The position numbers and the translations under genes are program-made. A stretch of DNA of 64,000 bases. Source: Schistocephalus solidus (lineage: Eukaryota; Platyhelminthes; Cestoda; Diphyllobothriidea; Diphyllobothriidae). The DNA lies in assembly GCA_017591395.1 (NCBI GenBank), contig WEDG01004226.1, positions 1 through 64,000 of the forward strand, given 5' to 3'. This document shows, piece by piece, positions 21,832 through 32,851 of this stretch (within the stretch, counting starts at the first letter, position 1; each line of letters opens with the position of its first letter). The notes below the pieces were generated by a model. The model worked only from the letters and a program-made list of their open reading frames with translations, was not told the origin of the DNA and made no database searches.

Positions 21832-24150
21832 GAGGTATGGAAAACGCAAGCCGCTCAGGACTCATCTGTGCTGAGGAAAAAAATTTGCAGCGCGGGAAGG
21901 TTTTGAACCCAGGTCCCAGATTCATGTGGCGACGAGCGTAACCACTGCTCTACGTCCTCACGACCATTCGGAAAACAAAATTGTATCCAAACAAAAAAAG
22001 ATGACAAAGACAGATACTCTGTTACCACTTCTCCTCCTGCCAAGCGGGCAAAAAGCCTGGGAACACTAATGAATGTCACCTACGAGGACGAAATTTGCAT
22101 GGGATGTTTAAATCTCTTGCAGAAATTCTTATTGATGGAGAAAGAGATAAGTAACTTGAAACAAGAAATGGCCGATCTCAAAGAGAAGGTTCAAAGTTCA
22201 CCCTGAAAAAAACACCCGCAGCAACGAGAATTCCAACCGAAGAAATAGCGTATGCAAATATTGCTTCCTCAAGAATACCTCATGTAGAGCTTAAAGAAAT
22301 TGCGTCTACAGAGCTTCAAAAGGGAAATCAAACCAGCTCACGCACCTTACTACTGTCATCGAGCTTAGACAGAAGCAGAAATGTGCTGGATACACAAACA
22401 TATGCGGCAACGTCACTGAATGATACAAAAAAGGGTGAAGTTGAAAAGCACGTAAAATTTGAAGCACCTTAGACGAAGAATTCGTAGGTGAAAAGGGCCA
22501 AGAAGCTTTCACAAAAAAGTGGTTTAAACTCCGGAAAAAGCTCGTTCTTACCAATAGATGCTCAAGTGCAATCCTCTGTTGGTAATACAGGAGCAAGTGG
22601 AGGACCAATTGGCAAAGTTTCCAAAAGGGGTTTTGCCATTAACTTTAGGAATAGTTGCTCATACTGACGAAAAATAACATCGTCAACCAGAGTAGCATTC
22701 TTCCTAATACTGATGCTCTATCCAAAAATCTGAACTCAAAGTCACCAAACATACATTTCGACCGAAAACGAAATCTCGTTATTAAAGGGGTTCCCGAGTC
22801 CACTTCTCTGATTGCAAAGGAAAGGGTAGAACATGACCTCAGTCTTTCCGAGAATACTCATATTCGATTCTTCGAGATGGCGAATGCGTAACAGTGTACA
22901 AAGCATTCCGTTTAGGAAAAGCGGATGTTTCACATGAACTATCATCACCAAGGCCTCTTAAAATCATTCTTGAAAATGATTTTCAGGCTTCACGCCTCCT
23001 AGAACGGAGAACGGCTCTTCGTAGCTCACACAGGGATGTGTTTTTTCAGCCGGATTACGAACCCAAGGAAAGGTACAAAATGAGGATGCTGAGAGCAGAA
23101 CTGAAGAGGAGGACCGAGCAGGGGGAAAAATGGCTCCAAATAAAGGACGGGGAAATAAAAGTGATAAAGAGGTCTTTGTTATGGCAGACCCCGTACATAA
23201 TCAAGGTGGATTCTCGCCGGGACGGAGGACACTAAATACGATGTACCCAACTGTACAGAGCTTGAATAATACAAAGATGGCGCTCCAGAACTCGGATGAC
23301 GACCACTCATCAGAACACAGCGTCGGCGGGATGGACACCAGTTCATCTCGGAAAACAATGACAGACTAGTATTCAATCGTGCGAAATGCGCAGAAGTCTT
23401 TATGGAGGAGTTACCCAGTCTAAATTGAGATTTTTGTATACCAATGCTCAGAGCCTCCTATCGAAAGTAGATGAACTCAAAGCATTAGTATCGGACCGAA
23501 CCCCCGATATCGTTGCCATTACGGAAACGTGGCTCAAGCCGAAATCGCGGATAGCGAGGTTTCGATTGATGGATACCAACTTTTTCGAAAAGACCGAGAA
23601 AATAGAAAGGGAGGAGGAGTGGCCGTATATGTAAGGACAGGAATCTCGGCAGTCGAACGAGCACACTCCATCTTCCATGAATATGAATTTCTCTGGATAA
23701 AGATTAAAAAAGGAGTGTTCACAGAACCTACAATTCTTGACGATCTACAGACCACTGAACATTCCAAGTGCAGCTGATGAGTCCCTCCTCCATTTGCTCA
23801 AGGAAGTAGCAAGTCACCAGGAGGTGCTTATTGCTGGAGATTTCAATGCACCTAGAGTAGACTGGGTACATCTGACAGTTGATGGTGCACCAACTTCCTT
23901 CGGCCACAAGCTAATGGATCTCACTCTCGAACAACCTCTGGTACAGAAGGTTAACATTCCAACGAGATTTAGAGAGAACCAGAGAGCAAATTGCCTGGAC
24001 CTTGTATTTACGAAGGACTTCTCTAGCATTGATGAAGTATATTCTATTGCACTCCTCGGGAAGAGTGACCAAAGTATGCTGATGTGGGATTACTCACTTT
24101 ATTCTCAGCGCCAGAATGGAACGGAGTGCAAGCGAAATCGGAAATATATG
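21832..24150 (+). mobile_element. CR1-like family B element B I, 5' half
   Basis: The first half of a plus-strand family B copy: an antisense tRNA-like module (21889-21962), the ORF1 region (SPPAKR-like start near 22020; RRM-like region 22740-23210 with LVIKGVPEST and FFQPDYEPKERYKM), then the ORF2 APE endonuclease from about 23400 (LYTNAQSLLSKVDELKALV, PDIVAITETWLKP, GGGVAVYVRTG, AGDFNAPRVDW, NCLDLVFTKD). At 24150 it is interrupted by element B II and resumes at 28504. Several frameshifts and stops, so inactive. Confidence 0.8.
21889..21962 (-). other. Antisense tRNA-like module in B I
   Basis: On the minus strand there is an A-box-like GTAGAGCAGTGGT (rc of 21941-21953) and a B-box-like GGGTTCAAAA (rc of 21901-21910). 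Spacing is tRNA-like, but the stems are degenerate. In the element's sense direction it is read as EGFEPRSQIHVATSV..., the typical translation of an antisense tRNA T-arm. It differs in sequence from the modules of the other two family B 5' ends. Confidence 0.5.
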
Positions 24151-24159
24151 CAAAACTAA
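23386..24159 (+). pseudogene. Family B APE endonuclease of B I (frameshifted)
   Basis: An apurinic-endonuclease-type domain of LINE ORF2. LRFLYTNAQSLLSKVDEL (N-terminal strand and N motif) and PDIVAITETWL (catalytic Glu in the ITETW box) lie in one frame. GYQLFRKDRENRKGGGVAVY lies in the next, and VLIAGDFNAPRVDWVHL with ANCLDLVFTKD in the third. At least two frameshifts separate the three parts. The domain would nick target DNA to prime reverse transcription. Its last codons end at the B II insertion site. Confidence 0.75.
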
Positions 24160-25473
24160 ATGTCACTGCCGAGATTTGAACCGGGGCACCAGCGTGCAGG
24201 GAACGACGGCGAAACCACTGAGCTATCGCCACACGACAAAATCTCTGACCTAATTTTTAATGATGGAATAAACATAAATCATTATACGAATGGCCACATT
24301 TCCGGACATGTTTCCTTTAAATCACCTCCCGCCAAACGAACCAAGAGTTTAGTAAGTTTTTTGGATATCAATTACGAGGACGAAGCGTGTGCGACATGCT
24401 TTAAACTTCTTCTAAAAATTTCGGAGATTGAAAAGGATATGCAGGGGCTGAAGATGGAGATAGAGAAGTTAAAGAAACTTCCTCACAATTTGCCCGAAAA
24501 GAAGCAGTCCCTAACGATGGAACACGAGGGAGACAAATGCACATACGCAGGCACAGCTTCCGCAGCCATCACATCCAACAAGGAAGATGACGCTACGTCA
24601 ACGGAGCTCGATGTAGCTGTTAACCAGCATCCAGTAAGGAAAAAGGGCAAGCGGCAGGGATCCAAGAAAATACAGAAACGAGTTTCAGAAGACACAGATA
24701 ATATTTCATCCAAAAATGTAAATCCCAGAATCCCAGCATCGGACAACAACACCACCAAATTGGATAACGGTAATATCAGGAGAACTTCAATAATGCCTCT
24801 TCCAAAGGCAGTTCCGACTTCAGACTCACCTCCTGTCGGCTATCCCAGCAGTTCTAAAGAGCCCTTAGTTGGGAGCGAAAAATACCAATGAGTGGCAAGA
24901 TATCATTGGGAAACAACATAAACGAGTATCAAGTTGAAAACAAACCTAATGAATCCCTCTGGTCATTCAGAGGAAAATATGATCGGCAGTGAATCAAAAG
25001 ACGCCCTAGACCGAGAGAACTGCGTTGTTATCCAGGGCTTACCTGAATCAACTGCACACACCTCAAAGGAACGGATATCCGCTGATCTTTGCTATTTTCA
25101 GCACCTACTGAATGATATACTTCATTCAGGAGAGACGATAACCGTTCGCGCTGCCTTCAGGCTCGGAAAAAAGGATATCAAACAGTCCCAAAATGTGAAA
25201 CCACGGCCTATCGAAATTGTCTTGGACAACAAGGAAGAGGCTAAACTACTTCTCTCGAGAAAAACAAACCTTCGGAACTCTCATAAACAGATTTTTTTTC
25301 AGCCGGACTACTCTCCAGCAGAACGTCTGAAACGCCGCGAATTAGTGATAGAAATGAAGAGGAGACTTGCAGCTGGAGAGAGCAATCTGGTGATTTACAG
25401 GGAACGCGTGATACAGAGAAACGCAATATTGCTCTGGAACCAGCCCATGCTCATGATGGCATCGGCAAATTAG
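24160..25473 (+). pseudogene. Family B ORF1 (coiled coil plus RRM-like) of B II
   Basis: One reading frame of 438 codons interrupted only by TGA at 24889 and TAA at 24919. The first roughly 25 codons are the antisense tRNA-like module. Then SPPAKRTKSLV and YEDEACATCFKLLLKI lead into a heptad-like segment (about residues 75-110). A low-complexity Lys/Ser-rich middle follows, and the C-terminal half (from about 24990) has ENCVVIQGLPEST, RAAFRLGKKD and IFFQPDYSPAERLKRRELV, resembling the RRM-like nucleic-acid-binding ORF1p of CR1/L1-type LINEs. ORF2 starts directly after the stop at 25471-25473. Confidence 0.7.
24161..24236 (-). other. Antisense tRNA-like module in B II
   Basis: On the minus strand the A-box-like GGCGATAGCTCAGTGG (rc of 24215-24230) and B-box-like CCGGTTCAAATC (rc of 24173-24184) are clear. 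The T-arm has four of five pairs, and the acceptor stem is degenerate. It starts 10 bp inside the element, after a 9-bp target-site duplication, so it belongs to the mobile unit. The ORF1 ATG at 24160 lies at its edge, so the first residues of ORF1 (MSLPRFEPGH...) are encoded by the tRNA complement. Confidence 0.6.
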
Positions 25474-25475
25474 CA

Positions 25476-28342
25476 TTGGCAAACTCGAGACTAACGGAAT
25501 TTGGCTCTGCTGACTGCTGCACACTGAAATTTTTGTATACCAACGCCCAAAGTCTGTTTTCGAAACTCGACGAACTGAGAATTCAGGTAGCCGTTCTGTC
25601 TCCCGATATTATAGCAATCACAGAAACATGGCTGTCACAGAACATCAGTGATTGCGAAGTAGCCTTATCCGGGTACCAGCTGTTCAGGAGAGACCGCACC
25701 CAACGCCAGGGTGGAGGAGTTGCGATGTATGTTAAAAGCAATTTCACAGTGTGTGAAATGACGGAGAAGATTAGCAATGGTATTGAGGCTATTTGGCTGA
25801 AAATAAAGACGCGGGGATCGCAGTTCCTTGAAGTCATGACTCTCTACCGACCACCGGGGACAGACACTGATGCTGATACTTGTTTGTTGGAGAACATAAA
25901 GGAGATAAGCAGTCGACCTGATGTTGTTCTCATGGGTGACTTCAATGCACCCAGCATTCGATGGAACGATCTGCAGGCACAGAGCTCAAAGTTTTCCTTC
26001 GATCATCGTCTGCTAAAGACAACACTTGAAGCTCTTTTTCACACAACATGTATTTGTTCCAACGAGAGCGCGTGGAGGACAACAGGCTAGTTGTTTAGAT
26101 CTCGTCTTCACTAAAGATCCTGACAGTATAGATGAGGTACACTGCCTACCTCCACTTGGTCGAAGTGATCACGCAGTAATTTCATGGGAGTATGGTTTAT
26201 ATTCTATGCCATCTGCAATAAATGAAACCAGGCCCAATCTATGGCGAGGAGACTTTTGCAAGATGAGAGCTGAGGCATCACGAATAGACTGGGATGTTCT
26301 CTTCTCCGGGAATGTCACTGAGGACTGGAATTTATTTAAGGAGTATTTGTTGAATCTAATAAAATGCCATTGTCCGCCATCACAATTTAGGATATCTAAC
26401 AGACCACAGTGGTTAACAAGGGATCTAAAAAGAGAGATTAACAGGAAAGGAAGGCTTTGGAAGAAATTTTGCCGATCCAATGAAAAATTTAGCCTTGCAA
26501 GCATACAAAACTCAGAGGAACAAGGTTAAAAGCTTGATCTTCCAAAGCCGACGGGATTACGAGAGGAATTTGCTCCAGAGAGCAGGTCACAATCCCAAAT
26601 TACTTTACAGCTATGTAAGAAAAACCACACGTAACAGGAATTCGATTCCTGTTATGAGAAACGATGACGGTTTCGAGATATCAGAAAATAAAAACAAAGC
26701 TTAACACTTTTCCCAGTTCTTTCAGTCGGTTTTCACTAGAGAAGCTGTTTTTATTCCATCAAGTTACGAGACTACAGGAGTGCCACTTTTTCAGGATATG
26801 CTCTTTCAAGAAGCGGCGGTCTTTTAAGAATTAAAAAGTCTGAAGGCATGCAAATCTCCTGGCCCCGACGAGATTCCAGCAAAGCTACTCCTCGAACTTG
26901 CTCGAGAGCTGGCGAAACCGCTATCGTTGCTGTGCCAGAAATCGTTCGATACGGGAATTCTTCCTACCAACTGGAAAACAGCCCACATCGCACCGCTTCA
27001 CAAAAGTGGTAGTCGTGCATTTGCTACAAATTACAGGCCTGTCAGCCTGACCTCAATCTGTTGCAAGGTTATGGAGAAGGTTGTCAAAAAGGAGTTGATG
27101 ATTTATTTAGAAACCCGTAACCTCTTATCGACTGCACAATACGGCTTTCGTAGGGGAAGATCGTGTGTTACGAACTTACTTTTATACGATGCAAAGCTGG
27201 ACAAAAAGCACTCGATGCAAAAAGACACTGTGCACGTGGCCTACATTGATTTCCAGAAGGCCTTCGATAGTGTTCCACACCAGCGTCTCCCTTCACAAGT
27301 TGAGAATGTACGGTATTGGCGGCAAACTTCTTACGTGGATCAAGAATTTTCTCGTCGGTCGTTCCCAAGTGGTCTGTGTAGGCGGATCGCGATCAAAAGC
27401 GCACAGTCATCGAGAGTGGAGTCCCACAAGGTTCAGTGCTCGGACCGATCCTATTTCTCTTGTTCATTAATGATTGTGTACAGGAATTGGACTGTAACTT
27501 TGCTATGTTTGCGGACGATATAAAAATCTGGAAAGTTATCCACAATGCTGCTGATGCAGACAATTTCCAAGAAAATCTTCGTCGATTGGACGAGTGGTCC
27601 CACAAATGGCTCTTGTCCTTCAACTCAAACAAATGCACCCTGCTACGTCTGGGAAATCGAAATCAGGTCACTGATATGCGACCCTACTATTTGAACGGTT
27701 TACCACTCCGAGAAGCACACACACAGAAGGATCTTTGGAGTTTGGATGAAAGACAACCTGAAGCCTTCTACGCAATGTTCCAAGGCAGCTAAATCCGCCA
27801 ATTCAATACTGTACGCTATCAAGCGGGCATTTAAAGTTTTCGATGAAGACTGCTTTTCTAAAGTCTTTGGTACGTTTGTAAGGCCACATCTTGAATATGC
27901 GATCCAAGCCTGGCGACCGTGGACGCAACAGGACTACAACATGCTCGAAAGGGTGCAGCGGCGAGCCACAAAATTAGTAAGAGGTCAATCTGAACTGCCA
28001 TATGAGATTCGTCTTAATAACCTAAAGCTCTATCCTCTGAGTTATAGGCAGTTGCGCGGAGACTTGATACAAACCTTCCGTATCGTGCGTGGCATGGATT
28101 GCGCCCTCCTATGTGATGACTTTTTCCAACTCGCCACTACGAAAAATCTCCGAGGTCATCCATTCAAACTAAGTGTGCCCCAAGTAAGATTGGATGTGAG
28201 GAAGTATTTTTTCACCAACCGTGTCGTGGAACCGTGGAATAACCTACCTGAGGCGATTGTTATGTCCCAGTCTGTGTATACATTCAAACATCGGCTTGAC
28301 ATACATATGTTACAGTACCACGAAGACTATGTGACTACTTAA
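25476..28342 (+). pseudogene. Family B ORF2 (endonuclease-reverse transcriptase) of B II
   Basis: Nearly complete ORF2 with about five frameshifts. Endonuclease: LYTNAQSLFSKLDELR, PDIIAITETWLSQ, GGGVAMYVKSN, MTLYRPPGTD, LMGDFNAPSIRWND, ASCLDLVFTKD and GRSDHAVISWEY (His box). Linker 26230-26700. RT: KSPGPDEIPAKLL near 26860, YRPVSLTSICCKVMEK, QYGFRRGRSCVTNLL, AYIDFQKAFDSVPHQR, VLGPILFLLFIND and FAMFADDIKIWKV (FADD intact). C-terminus: [52 protein letters not shown] and FKHRLDIHML. Target-primed reverse transcription is the known role of the family. Confidence 0.8.
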
Positions 28343-28503
28343 CCTTAACAATATCAGTGTACCACGTAAACCTGCCTGCATTTACTTGACTGCTACTTCT
28401 TTAATTTGCTTCTTATTCTTGCTACTTTTATGTCACAAAAAGGGATTTCAAAGGCGTAAGCCTATTTTCCTCAAATACACTGAACTGAACTGAAAAATAT
28501 ATG

Positions 28504-30668
28504 GAAGGCTGATTTTTAACGCGATGAGGAAAGAACTAATGTCTATGAGATGGGATTGTTTGCTTAAAGGGAATCCAGAGGACGACTGGCGATCATTTAA
28601 TACAGTCTCACTCGATCTGATTGAACGCATTTGTCCAGTGAATTTGCAAAAAAAGAAAAGTCGCCTCGCCTGGTTAACAAGAGAACCTTACATGCAGTTA
28701 AAGAAGAAGAATAAGAAATGGAAGGTATTCAGGCAAACAGGGACAGCAGAGCATCGCAAAGAATTTCATCATCAAAGAAACGCTGTAAAAAGAATGATCC
28801 GTCAGGCAAGGAAGAACTATGAATCAAGAACTATTCAACAGGCTGAATATAAACCAAAACTTTTATTCCATTATATCAATAGCCGACTAAAAAACAAGGA
28901 CCCAGTAGCAGTACTCATGGATGGGAATGGTGTTGAAGTCGTTGACAATTGCGACAAAGCCGAGAACTTAGGTCGGTTTTTTGCCTCAGTTTTCACTAGA
29001 GAACCGGAACTTCAGCTTGACCACGTCAACAGTGCTGTTATAGATGCCGATCCAGTGCTTGAATATATAATCTTCCAGGAACCTCTCGTGGAACTAGAAC
29101 TGCGAAATCTGAAAGAAGCGAAGTCATCTGGTCCGGACGATATACCGGCCAAGTTCTTGAAAGAACTGGCCAGTGAACTGTCCAAACCACTAGCGCATAT
29201 ATTTAATTCGTCATTTGAATCAGGGAAACTGCCATCCGAATGGAAGGCAGCAAATATATACCCCATATACAAGAGTGGTGCTCGATCTAATGTCAACAAT
29301 TATCGGTCTGACAGCCTTACCTCCATTTGCTGTAAAATAATGGAATCAATAATCAAGAAGGCAACCATGAAGTTCCTTGAGGAAAACCAATTACTCTCAG
29401 ATCTCCAGCATGGCTTCAGACAGAATCGCTCCTGTCTTTCTAGTTTATTACCCTCCACAGAGCAGTGGACTCGTGCACTGGACGAAAATGGTAGGGTTGA
29501 CGTCATATACACTGATTTCAAGAAGGCGTTTGACAGTGTCCCACACAAACGTCTCATCTACAAATTATCTGAAATCGGCATAAGAGGAATGCTGCTGACA
29601 TGGATCGCAGACTTTCTTACAGATAGATTGCAAACTGTGTGCGTCGATACCTCGAAGTCAACACCTACTCCGGTTCTAAGTGGTGTCCCCCAAGGCTCGG
29701 TATTAGGGCCGTTACTCTTCTTAGTGTACATCAACGACTGTGTCGACGACCTGGATTGCAGCGCCATCATGTTTGCAGATTATGTTAAATTGTGGAGGGT
29801 CATCAGATCTGATTTCGATAGGCACGCACTTCAAGAGGATCTCAACCGCTTTAGCAGCTGGTCTGCTCGTTGGCTCTTAAATTTTAACGTTGGGCAGTGT
29901 GTGGTCCTAAGACTGCGTACAAGAAGGACCAGTGATGAGGATGATTCCTACCAATACATTCTCAATGGGCAGCCCCTTTCAATTGTTGAGGAACAGAAGG
30001 ACCTCGGTGTTCTAATAAACTCCTCACTTAAACCATCTTCACATTGTTTAAAGGCAGCTAAACGCGCTACACAGGTCTTATTTGCGCTCAGACGTGGATT
30101 TGTGCAGATTGATTAGGGGAGGGCTACGAAGATGGTCAAGAATCTAAGTCATCTGCCTTACGAAGCCAGACTGGTTGAACTTGATTTGTTTCCTCTAAAT
30201 TACAGGCAACTACGCGGTGACCTCATCCAAACCTACCGGATTGTCAGAGGCCGCGATTGTGCCCTAGAATTTGCGGACTTCTTCGAATTGGCTGGGACGG
30301 AACATCTGCGGGTCATCCCTTTAAACTGCAGAGGAAGTTTGTCCACACGGAAGTCCGTCGGAACGCCTTTTCGCAGAGGGTCGTTGGAGCATGGAACGGA
30401 CTCCCTGACGAGGTGGTCCTTTCAGAAACTGTTGACACATTTAAATTCAAACTAGATACTCATTTTCTGAGAAACTATTGTCAATATAATGAAGATTGTG
30501 TAAACAGTGGCAGGTTGCGCCTGGCCCACGCATATCGATGACCCTACATTTTCATTTGTCAGATATATCACTGTAAACGTTTGTACTATTGAAATTTTTG
30601 CATGGGATTAGGGAGCTCAAGGGCGAAAGCCTACTTCCCTCAATAAAGTGACTTAAAGTGACTTAAGT
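28504..30668 (+). mobile_element. CR1-like family B element B I, 3' half
   Basis: Continuation of B I after the B II insertion. The frame WKADFNAMRKELMSMRWD follows directly on the linker left at 24150. It runs through the RT, a C-terminal block with an internal deletion of about 135 bp at 30116 (QID joins RATKMV), a 3' UTR and a tail of three AGTGACTTA-type repeats ending at about 30668. The right boundary joins the 5' half of family A element A5. Confidence 0.85.
28524..30116 (+). pseudogene. Family B reverse transcriptase of B I with FADY active-site change
   Basis: An open frame of 530 codons covering the linker and RT: KSSGPDDIPAKFLKELA, YRSDSLTSICCKIMES, LQHGFRQNRSCLSSLL, YTDFKKAFDSVPHKRLI (first catalytic Asp kept), SGVPQGSVLGPLLFLVYIND and IMFADYVKLWRVI. 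In the last motif the second Asp of the FADD box is Tyr, which should abolish catalysis. The thumb region is intact to QID, then a deletion and stop end the frame; the residual C-terminus follows at 30132-30530. Long and otherwise clean, so the insertion is fairly recent. Confidence 0.8.
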
Positions 30669-30861
30669 GACTTAATTTTAGATGCTAATTTAAATATTTG
30701 TGCAATCCTTAAATGAACTGACAAAGAGCTTTTAGATGAATTTTAAGTTGTTTTCGTTATTTTTTAAGTCTGTTCTGGAGAAAATGCGGAAAAGTAGAAG
30801 AAGCTGTATTTGAACTAAAAATCTTAAACGGGATAAAGGCCTGGATTTTTTCTGTGAGGCT

Positions 30862-31071
30862 CTACAATAGCTCACGGAAAAAGTTTGGATCGTTAATTGA
30901 GAATATGCTATGCCAATCTAAAGTGCTTACGAAATTATTAATTGTTTCATGGTTTATGTTAGCAAAGTCGAGGTTATTGCATTTAACCTCAGGCTTTGGA
31001 AGAAGGGGGACTGGAAAACAACAGTGAATTATAGCGTGATCACTTGTGAAAAGATCATGATGGAAATTCAT
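30862..31071 (-). pseudogene. Family A endonuclease-RT linker fragment of A5
   Basis: The frame encodes MNFHHDLFTSDHAIIHCCF, where SDHAIIH is the C-terminal catalytic histidine box of the APE endonuclease. It is followed by linker sequence with NFVSTLDWHSIF. A frameshift separates it from the main endonuclease frame upstream at 31108. Confidence 0.65.
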
Positions 31072-31107
31072 AAAGAGAGGGTGGACATCGTTTGTTTAAA
31101 ATTAAAT

Positions 31108-31944
31108 CTAAAATGTTGTCCTTTCTAGTAACTGATCTGACCAGTTGGGACATGTTTGAAAAGTGAACAGTATCGACAAATTTCTGATGTTTAGCGGAGA
31201 GGAATTTGCCTGCCAGTCAATGTCTGGCAGATTGAAATCGCCTACGATTAGTTTGATATCAAATTGAATGTCTGCAACTTTTTCAAATAGTTCACAGAGC
31301 TCGCTTTCATTGCCAGAATAATACGGAGAATTATAGACACAGCAAATAATCGCTTTTTTATTGTGCGGGAGGATGACTGAAGCAAAGCATACATTTCCAG
31401 AAAAGGACGAAATGCTCAGCTGAAAAGGGAAATGTACAAAGGATGACTTAATATAAAGAAGGCAAACACCGCCACGTTTTTCAGCGCGGTCTTGTCGGTA
31501 CAAATTGAAATTATCTATAGCAAGCGTCGAGTCAGAAATAAGAGAGTGAGCCCAGGATTCAGTGATGCACAGCACATCTGGATCAAGCTCAAAGGCTACT
31601 GTTCTAAGCTCAGCCATCTTATTTACAACTGATCTCGCATTGAGTGAAACTAAGCTGAGCGTATTCCTGAGCTGCAGGTTACGCTCATCAGTATTTTTAT
31701 AAAAAGGAAAATTTGGTGGCGGAGAAGAAAACTGGAAAGAAGAAACGAAAGGTGGGAAACAAAATTGCTCTGTTCTACAATTTGTGTAAATGTTTTTGTT
31801 AAGAGAACTGAGATTATTGTACAACGGCATGTTTGGATGAAAACCTTGGAAGGGAAGGCTATATTGTGGCGTTTGAAAGATAGGGGGGTGGCATAGAAAT
31901 GAGATTTTGAGGGAAGTTAGCATATATTGGCGGAAAACGGGCAT
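31108..31944 (-). CDS. Family A APE endonuclease (5' part of ORF2) of A5
   Basis: An open stretch of 278 codons. A Pro/Phe-rich leader of about 90 residues precedes the endonuclease: LSLVSLNARSVVNKMAELR (N motif), PDVLCITESWAHS (catalytic Glu), YRQDRAEKRGGVCLLYIKS, VYNSPYY and KLIVGDFNLPDIDWQANSS (catalytic Asp-Asn). A frameshift cuts it before the NILDLIF and SDHA boxes. This is the best-preserved family A endonuclease here. It would nick DNA for target-primed reverse transcription, but it is now separated from its RT by the 8.8-kb insertion. Confidence 0.75.
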   Translation of the reverse strand: MPVFRQYMLTSLKISFLCHPPIFQTPQYSLPFQGFHPNMPLYNNLSSLNKNIYTNCRTEQFCFPPFVSSFQFSSPPPNFPFYKNTDERNLQLRNTLSLVSLNARSVVNKMAELRTVAFELDPDVLCITESWAHSLISDSTLAIDNFNLYRQDRAEKRGGVCLLYIKSSFVHFPFQLSISSFSGNVCFASVILPHNKKAIICCVYNSPYYSGNESELCELFEKVADIQFDIKLIVGDFNLPDIDWQANSSPLNIRNLSILFTFQTCPNWSDQLLERTTF

Positions 31945-31981
31945 TTGAAAAAGGAATAAATGATTTCGAAAAACTGGGAAA

Positions 31982-32455
31982 CTAATTAGAAGCGTTAATT
32001 ATTTGGGGATTTCCGACACTCTTTGGGTTGGGAAAGATGCTAACGTTAGCGTTTGCAGCTGTCGTAGATGCTGAGGGGTTAGCAGGTTTCCCATTGGTAA
32101 TAACATTACTGATTTTAATGCCTGGATTAGCCAATGATTCAGATTTACTTGTAGTTTTCTTAGGGTTAGTAGATTTTGCAGCTATAGCAGGCATGGTTTA
32201 CTTGTGATGAGAAAGAAGTGGTTTTGACACAATTTCACTCAAACCAGGAACAAAGTTAACGGGTGAAGATTCAGCTGGAATCGAAATTCCTGTCAATCCG
32301 CAGGGCCGTGGGCGTTCAATAGCTGCAGGACAAACGTCTGAGATAACTTTTGGTATTGAAGGTGTAGACCAAGGCTTCTTGTTTGTTAAGGAGGGCGAAA
32401 CCCGACGTTCCATTGGGGTTTTATCCCTACAGATAAACAACTTATTTTTTTTCAA
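31982..32455 (-). pseudogene. Family A ORF1, C-terminal low-complexity part of A5
   Basis: Two adjoining frames. The first (32198-32455) starts with NKLFICRDKTPMERRVSP, resembling the last strand of the RRM-like region in family B (FFQPDYSPAERLKR). The second (31982-32194) is Ser/Asn/Lys-rich with no fold recognised. A stop at 32195-32197 separates the two and may be a decay event. The endonuclease ORF begins about 40 bp downstream. Confidence 0.5.
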
Positions 32456-32464
32456 ATATTGAGC

Positions 32465-32851
32465 TCAGTGCTCATGTTTAGAGAAAATAAGGTCAACTTC
32501 AATTGCTGAAAAAAGTTTGACCAAAATAGGCGGGTTTTTACCACGGAAAGACAACCTTTTAGCTTCAGCGACTTTAAAGTTAAAGCCGCACGAGTAAAAG
32601 AAATGAAATGCAACGTCCAGGGGGATTTTACTCTTGGGAACGTTTTTTAAAAGAAAATTGAAACTCCTTTTATGTCGGTCAATTGACTCATTACTGACCA
32701 TGTTTATAAAAGGCTCTAGTTTCACGCATTGTTCAGAAGTGAGTGAAGACAACTTTCCCTCAAAAATGGTACCAAGGATCGTGAAGAGAGAACCATATTT
32801 AGACATAAAGGTATTAAAGTTTTCCAGGGCGTCAAGGTTTAATTTCTTCAT
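32465..32851 (-). CDS. Family A ORF1, N-terminal part of A5
   Basis: 128 codons beginning MKKLNLDALENFNTFMSKYG, with a helical N-terminal half (about residues 1-75). The C-terminal half (VAFHFFYSCGFNFKVAEAKR, PPILVKLFSAIEVDLIF) has the alternating hydrophobic pattern of an RRM-like ORF1 protein. The stop at 32465 lies just before the continuation at 32455, so ORF1 was probably longer. Nucleic-acid-binding function is inferred from position and from resemblance to family B ORF1. Confidence 0.55.
   Translation of the reverse strand: MKKLNLDALENFNTFMSKYGSLFTILGTIFEGKLSSLTSEQCVKLEPFINMVSNESIDRHKRSFNFLLKNVPKSKIPLDVAFHFFYSCGFNFKVAEAKRLSFRGKNPPILVKLFSAIEVDLIFSKHEH

Larger units (their letters stand above)
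24151..28494 (+). mobile_element. Full-length CR1-like family B element B II
   Basis: A 4,344-bp insertion bounded by AAATATATG at 24142-24150 and 28495-28503, a perfect 9-bp target-site duplication. It splits B I within its endonuclease-RT linker, and the B I reading resumes beyond the right copy. B II carries a 5' antisense tRNA-like module (24161-24236), ORF1 (to 25473), ORF2 with APE endonuclease and RT (25476-28342), and a 3' UTR ending in repeats of ACTGAA. This is the only element in the window whose two ends are both fixed by a duplication. ORF2 holds several frameshifts, so it is now inactive. Confidence 0.88.
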
